From assembly GCF_003967015.1 (NCBI RefSeq), contig NZ_AP017560.1, forward strand, positions 3,966,048-4,030,047: 64,000 nucleotides of DNA, in the 5' to 3' direction. The stretch comes from Pseudanabaena sp. ABRG5-3 (GTDB lineage Bacteria > Cyanobacteriota > Cyanobacteriia > Pseudanabaenales > Pseudanabaenaceae). The notes beneath the pieces are model-generated. The model ran no database searches and had not been told where the DNA came from. It saw only the letters and a program-made list of their open reading frames with translations. Both the position numbers and the translations under genes were made by a program. Below are positions 60,023-64,000 of the stretch, one piece after another (the first letter of the stretch is position 1; each line of letters starts with the position of its first letter).

Positions 60023-60048
60023 GGTTCTAGAATCTCATCTCATAAAAT

Positions 60049-60074
60049 AGAGTGGGCGCAATGCACCCACTCTA
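60049..60074 (-). terminator. Hairpin past DUF6679 gene
   Basis: TAGAGTGGGCGC pairs with GCACCCACTCTA (one G-T pair) 41 bases beyond the DUF6679 stop. Confidence 0.65.
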
Positions 60075-60114
60075 GGCTGATAATAAAGGAGGCAGCATTT
60101 CCCCCAGTTGGCAA

Positions 60115-60429
60115 TTATTTGTCAGGATCGAGGCGGGGTCGGATTTGTTCAGCTTCAGGACAATCATCGGACACCAATAAATCGCTGGATGACATCCCTG
60201 TTTTTGTAACCGATGATAGTCTTTGCGTTACCGCACCAATACTCTCTAATCTAACCATTTCTTCCCAAGAGCAAACCTCATCTTCGTCTTCAGTCTCGTA
60301 ACGAATTGTTACTACGTCTCCTTCAATATCTAGTATTCTGGCTCTTTCTAGCCAACGTCCCTGATCCCTCAGGTAAATCCAAACATCGCTCTTGGCTTCA
60401 CAAAGTTGATATATTTTGCGATGTAGCAT
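60115..60429 (-). CDS. DUF6679 family protein
   Basis: A 104-residue cyanobacterial protein: MLHRKIYQLCEAKSDVWIYL, then RARILDIEGDVVTIRYETED and SWEEMVRLESIGAVTQRLSS. These strands resemble a small beta-barrel (SH3/Tudor-like). Conserved in cyanobacteria but of unknown role. The ATG has a ribosome site (GAGGA) about 10 bases before. It precedes the RqcH gene on the same strand but a hairpin separates them. Confidence 0.8.
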   Translation of the reverse strand: MLHRKIYQLCEAKSDVWIYLRDQGRWLERARILDIEGDVVTIRYETEDEDEVCSWEEMVRLESIGAVTQRLSSVTKTGMSSSDLLVSDDCPEAEQIRPRLDPDK

Positions 60430-60537
60430 TCGCTTATGTCCTCAGGGTTACATAATTTTTAAGGTTAGAGCATACCTCAAAAGGTAAAAAAACTAACCAT
60501 TACTATTGTAAACGACTACACAAGCATTTAAGACATA

Positions 60538-60677
60538 AAACCCAAAAGAGGGTTGTGCAGTGCCTCTCTTTTGGGTTTACAGCATTTTTTTAATGTGTAC
60601 ATACTCATTTAAAAAATGCTGTAAACCATCACAGTAAGGGTTTGGGGTTTTCATTTTGCCAACAGCAAAATGAAAAC
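60538..60677. repeat. Group of three hairpins
   Basis: AAACCCAAAAGAGG pairs to 60577; GGTTTACAGCATTTTTT pairs to 60627, overlapping the first; GTTTTCATTTTGC pairs to 60677. They occupy the gap between the DUF6679 and vWA-OmpA genes. Confidence 0.75.
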
Positions 60678-60689
60678 TATTATATGTAG

Positions 60690-63098
60690 TTAGCGTTGTT
60701 CTTTAAACTGGATGACAACTCGACGATTAAAGGCATTATCGATCGCCGTATTATTTTTTCTTAAAGGTTGCAGCCAAGATAAAGCCTCAAAAGTGATTTT
60801 GTAATTATTATCAAGCCCGCGATCGCGTAATAATCTCACCACTTCATTTGCCCTTGCTTGGGAAAGATCGAGATTATAGGCATAGTCACCCGTTTTATCG
60901 GTGTGACCGCTAACTTGAATAATGCCGCGTCGTCCTTGAATTTTTGACCAAAAATTATCGATTTTGGTTTCTTCAGGTGTCATCAGTTGCGCTTCATCGG
61001 AAGGGAAAAAGATGGTCACCTCTAGGTCTGGATTAGTAATTGGCAAAATCGAAGTACTAATATTGCGATCGCTATTACGAGCATTGCTGTTAGCCGAATT
61101 ATTATTTGCACTACTAGAACTATTAGTAGAAACCGAATTCTTGCTAGAATCATTTATCGATTTGCTAGCAATATTTTTTTCAGTATTATTACTAGAATTA
61201 TCACTTGGTTGCTTCCCCAAATTATTATTAAGATTGCTAGGACTATTATTTAATTCTTTTAGAGAATTATTCATAGAATTAGTACTGCTTAATTTCAGAA
61301 AATTGTTAAGAGAATTCTTTTCCGCTAGCTCACCCGCCATTTTTACAAAGTTGTTGACTGGACTACTTGCTGATTTATTACCACTATCTGATTTGTCTAA
61401 CTGCAACTCATTAGGCGATGGCAATACCGAACTAGTAGCTTTTGTAGTCTGAATATCATTGAAAGTCTTCGCTAATTGTTGATTGTTACTACTGACGCTA
61501 GTCTGCGACTTATTACTAGAAGTAGCGATATTGTCGGCAACTGACTTTTGCTGATCACTGCTATTGGCAAAAGTCTGGGACTTATTAGTTGAGTTGTTAG
61601 AGCTATTATCGGTAGGCTTAGAGCTATTCAGATTCGATTTAGAAACATTATTAGAGGGTTGAGAATTTACTCTATTCGTAGTTTGAGGATTCGTCTCAGT
61701 TTCTTTATTGACAGTCGATGTAGAGAGATTTTGGAGTTTAGTATCATCCGATCGCTTAATTAAAATGCCAAAGGCGATCACTGTCCCAATAAAGGCAGCA
61801 CCGATAAATACTGCCGCTAACCATTTCCACCAAGGATGTGAAGTCGAGGTGTGATCGGCTTCTGATTCTTTCTCATTTCCATCCTCAAATAAAGCTGCAT
61901 TCCGACTTTCACTTGCTTTAATCTCAAAGTCGAATAGTTGTTTCTTTACTAAAGGCGCGATCGCTACAGCACCCAAAACTATCGATTGCCGAATGCGTTG
62001 ATTGCCCACCTCTAGCTCAAACCATTGCGAATCATCACGCATCGTAAAATCAACTTTCGCAGGCAAACCATTGGTATAGGTTTTAACACAATTACCTGCA
62101 TCATCATAGATAGAGCCACTTTCAGCAATGATCTGATTTTCATTAACTACTTCCGCAAAAATCTGGGTGAGATTATGCATTTCACTAGCAATTTTGTAAT
62201 CCCAGAGATCAATATCTAATCCCGTATCAAAATCATCTAATTCTTGCAATTGATAGCGATCAACATCATTACCAATTCCGATCAAAATCAATTTCAAATA
62301 ATTGCGCTTACCAACTGCAATCTCTAAAGCTAATTCTTTTGTATACAGCTTGACCTTTTCTAAATCATCAATCCTGCCATCGGTCAAAAAGATATACATC
62401 CCTCGCTGTGCTTCGCGATATTGATCGACAAAATAAGCGATCGCAGGTAAAAGCTTAGTGGTCTTACCAAGCTTAAAACTAGCGGGACCTGTAATTGCTA
62501 GCGCCTGACAACTATCCGCATCAAACTCACCCAAAACTTGGATCTCGTCACCCTTACCACAGCCCCAATAAATCAACGAAGTCTTACCAGTCCCATCCAA
62601 ACTGCCTGCTAGGTAAGCCGTAAAATCCTGTACCAAGGGCTGCAAAATATTTTCTGTATAGTTAATCTCATAGCCACGCTCTTGAATTTCGGCAAAGGCT
62701 TCACGCTGAATCTTCCGTGTAGGTTCGCCATCTTCCATATAGGCGCGTAGCCGACCTTGCTTGATATAGTCCGTTAAAAGCTCAGGATCGACCCGCGCCT
62801 CTACCTTACGTCCATAAGCCCGCTTCATCGAAGCACTCGCATCTAAAGCCAAGCCCGTCCGCCACCCTTCAGCAAATCTTCCCTGAGGCTCCATCGCGAT
62901 CGTCAATGCTACCTGACATTCCGCCAATTCTGAATTAGATGCTAACTCTCCTCTCAAAACATTCACTTCGCCGAATTCTGCTGCCACCAGATGTGTGGGC
63001 ATTTGAAAACTCTTCGCTCTATGACTGAGTTGAGTAATTACTTCGCCATTGACTTCACGTTCTAATTCATTAGTCGCGGAATTATTTTCCTGTAGCAT
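60690..63098 (-). CDS. vWA-domain protein fused to OmpA domain
   Basis: An 802-residue protein. An N-terminal vWA (about 60-330) carries the MIDAS motif DASAS (D86, S88, S90) and a later YIFLTDGRIDDLEKVKLY strand; a membrane helix lies at about 422-447 (WLAAVFIGAAFIGTVIAFGI); then a Ser/Asn/Lys-rich low-complexity linker (about 450-670); and a C-terminal OmpA peptidoglycan-binding domain (FFPSDEAQL, VSGHTDKTGDYAYNLDLSQA). The order suggests a cytosolic vWA linked through the inner membrane to the cell wall. It lies downstream of another vWA gene. The vWA part recalls TerF/TerY-type proteins. Confidence 0.85.
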   Translation of the reverse strand: MLQENNSATNELEREVNGEVITQLSHRAKSFQMPTHLVAAEFGEVNVLRGELASNSELAECQVALTIAMEPQGRFAEGWRTGLALDASASMKRAYGRKVEARVDPELLTDYIKQGRLRAYMEDGEPTRKIQREAFAEIQERGYEINYTENILQPLVQDFTAYLAGSLDGTGKTSLIYWGCGKGDEIQVLGEFDADSCQALAITGPASFKLGKTTKLLPAIAYFVDQYREAQRGMYIFLTDGRIDDLEKVKLYTKELALEIAVGKRNYLKLILIGIGNDVDRYQLQELDDFDTGLDIDLWDYKIASEMHNLTQIFAEVVNENQIIAESGSIYDDAGNCVKTYTNGLPAKVDFTMRDDSQWFELEVGNQRIRQSIVLGAVAIAPLVKKQLFDFEIKASESRNAALFEDGNEKESEADHTSTSHPWWKWLAAVFIGAAFIGTVIAFGILIKRSDDTKLQNLSTSTVNKETETNPQTTNRVNSQPSNNVSKSNLNSSKPTDNSSNNSTNKSQTFANSSDQQKSVADNIATSSNKSQTSVSSNNQQLAKTFNDIQTTKATSSVLPSPNELQLDKSDSGNKSASSPVNNFVKMAGELAEKNSLNNFLKLSSTNSMNNSLKELNNSPSNLNNNLGKQPSDNSSNNTEKNIASKSINDSSKNSVSTNSSSSANNNSANSNARNSDRNISTSILPITNPDLEVTIFFPSDEAQLMTPEETKIDNFWSKIQGRRGIIQVSGHTDKTGDYAYNLDLSQARANEVVRLLRDRGLDNNYKITFEALSWLQPLRKNNTAIDNAFNRRVVIQFKEQR

Positions 63099-63167
63099 GG
63101 CAATCTATTTCTCTTGCTTCTTTAGATGACTAATTTATAATGCTTGATGCTATATTCAAGTTGGGAG

Positions 63168-63198
63168 ATATAAAACCTTGCAATGCAAGGTTTTATAT
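63168..63198 (-). terminator. Terminator after partial vWA gene
   Basis: ATATAAAACCTTGC and its complement around AAT, 16 bases past the stop. Confidence 0.85.
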
Positions 63199-63213
63199 TC
63201 TCGTTCTACTTAT

Positions 63214-64000
63214 TTACCCGAAATCTACAACATCTTGCCATTGTTCAGTTTGAGGAATGAGAGGAGATTCTAGATCTTTCGGCAAAGCTTCGGTAATATC
63301 TTGGGTGACATTACCACCAGAGAACTCTAGAGTAAAGGAAGTGGAACCCGCAGGTAACTTGAAACGCATAAGTGCAGGGACACCGAGGCTATACTCTTCA
63401 CAAACTGTACCGACTTGATTGAGAATTCGACCATAGTGAGTAACAATCGTTTCCGCAGATACAAATTCTTTAAAAATCTGTTCCAAAATCTGAATGTCAT
63501 CGGCAACTTGATAATCCCACAGATCAATGTCACGACCTGCGGCATCTTTGATAAAGCTTCCTTCAAACATATTATCGAGTTCTTCTAATTGCTTCTCATC
63601 AATCTCTTTGCCTACACCAATCAGCAATAGCTTGATAAATGGCTTTGTTTGATCCGCAATTTCGAGAGCATATTTAAAGCAGTACTCTTTGACCTCTTCG
63701 AGATCTTCAATAATGCCATCGGTGATAATTAGGCAGATTGCCGCAGGTTGCTTGACCCCGATCGCAGGAGCATCTTTATATTTGTTAATGAAATATCGTA
63801 AAGGTGGCAATAATTTTGTACCCGTACCCCAAGGGATTTTCGGTCCCTTGACAGGAAACTGTTCAATCTCTTCGCCCCCAAAGCTGCCTAAATCTTCGAT
63901 CAATTCACCAGCAGCACCACAAGCCCAGTTAATCAGGTCAACTCTACCCGTTGCGGCAAAATTAGCAAGGTACTTGACCATCACCCTTGTCACTGGCTCA
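63214..64000 (-). CDS. vWA-domain protein, 5' end outside window
   Basis: The frame is open to the window edge (EPVTRVMVKYLANF); the apparent GTG at 63993 is internal. It is a paralogue of the vWA part of the neighbouring gene: ICLIITDGIIEDLEEVKEYC and FIKLLLIGVGKEIDEKQLEE (compare YIFLTDGRIDDLEKVKLY and LKLILIGIGNDVDRYQLQEL), with DIDLWDYQVADDI. The MIDAS motif would be upstream and is not visible. No OmpA part is present, and the C-terminal residues end in ESPLIPQTEQWQDVVDFG. TerF-like vWA members act with kinase and phosphatase partners, which may lie upstream. Confidence 0.8.
   Translation of the reverse strand, partial: EPVTRVMVKYLANFAATGRVDLINWACGAAGELIEDLGSFGGEEIEQFPVKGPKIPWGTGTKLLPPLRYFINKYKDAPAIGVKQPAAICLIITDGIIEDLEEVKEYCFKYALEIADQTKPFIKLLLIGVGKEIDEKQLEELDNMFEGSFIKDAAGRDIDLWDYQVADDIQILEQIFKEFVSAETIVTHYGRILNQVGTVCEEYSLGVPALMRFKLPAGSTSFTLEFSGGNVTQDITEALPKDLESPLIPQTEQWQDVVDFG

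Overview
The window is a chromosomal segment of a cyanobacterium. Direct evidence is the set of oxygenic-photosynthesis genes (psaD, apcE, ndhD, pds-crtB, menA, a high-light-inducible protein), the light-type gap2 and the very frequent octamer GCGATCGC (HIP1), a cyanobacterial hallmark. Gene style and the many small hairpin repeats would fit a Pseudanabaena-like freshwater organism, but that genus is a guess. No rRNA, tRNA or CRISPR array was recognised.

Layout. 1-3.8 kb (accessory): a truncated PIN-domain gene, a TPR protein with recently duplicated repeats, a P-loop ATPase and a small nucleotidyltransferase. 3.8-9.3 kb: a SIMPLE-domain protein, purB, a YggT protein and alaS. 9.3-12.2 kb: an AT-rich island directly behind alaS, made of an SMC/OLD-like ATPase plus a DUF4435 (TOPRIM-like) protein, which resembles a two-gene PARIS-type phage-defence module, followed by an ATP-grasp protein. 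12.2-26 kb: hli, psaD, a YqgF-like nuclease, an alpha/beta hydrolase, an unknown AT-rich gene, trpC, a proline/valine-rich lipoprotein, a CHASE2 adenylate cyclase, gap2 and apcE. 26-36.4 kb: a 3251-residue RTX-type secreted protein combining an ExeM/NucH-like nuclease, a 5'-nucleotidase, a phytase/esterase-like domain and a PhoX-like domain; it reads as one exported phosphorus-scavenging machine, with possible Pho boxes upstream. 36.4-50 kb: a DUF1995 protein, groES-groEL with a perfect CIRCE operator, a folate-cycle ligase, two tandem fluoride channels, a SpoIIE-type phosphatase, a bestrophin, a degenerate sensor kinase and pds-crtB. 50-64 kb: a Uma2 protein, menA, a P-type ATPase, a YidD fusion, ndhD, an RqcH/NFACT protein carrying in-frame palindromic repeats, a DUF6679 protein and two vWA proteins, one fused to OmpA and the other running off the window.

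Mobile and repeat content. No complete insertion sequence was found. There are several miniature inverted-repeat elements with TATAGC ends, including two 96-bp copies that read as identical about 10.8 kb apart, one with different ends resembling TAGGACTT, remnants of an Mrr-type restriction gene and of a Uma2 gene, and many GC-rich hairpins between genes.

How the genes work together: photosynthesis and housekeeping genes sit mostly as single units or pairs (fau-DUF29, groES-groEL, pds-crtB, crcB-crcB), each closed by a strong hairpin terminator. Accessory genes are clustered at about 0-4 kb, 9-11 kb and 60-64 kb. All functional calls come from reading motifs by eye; no database search was run.
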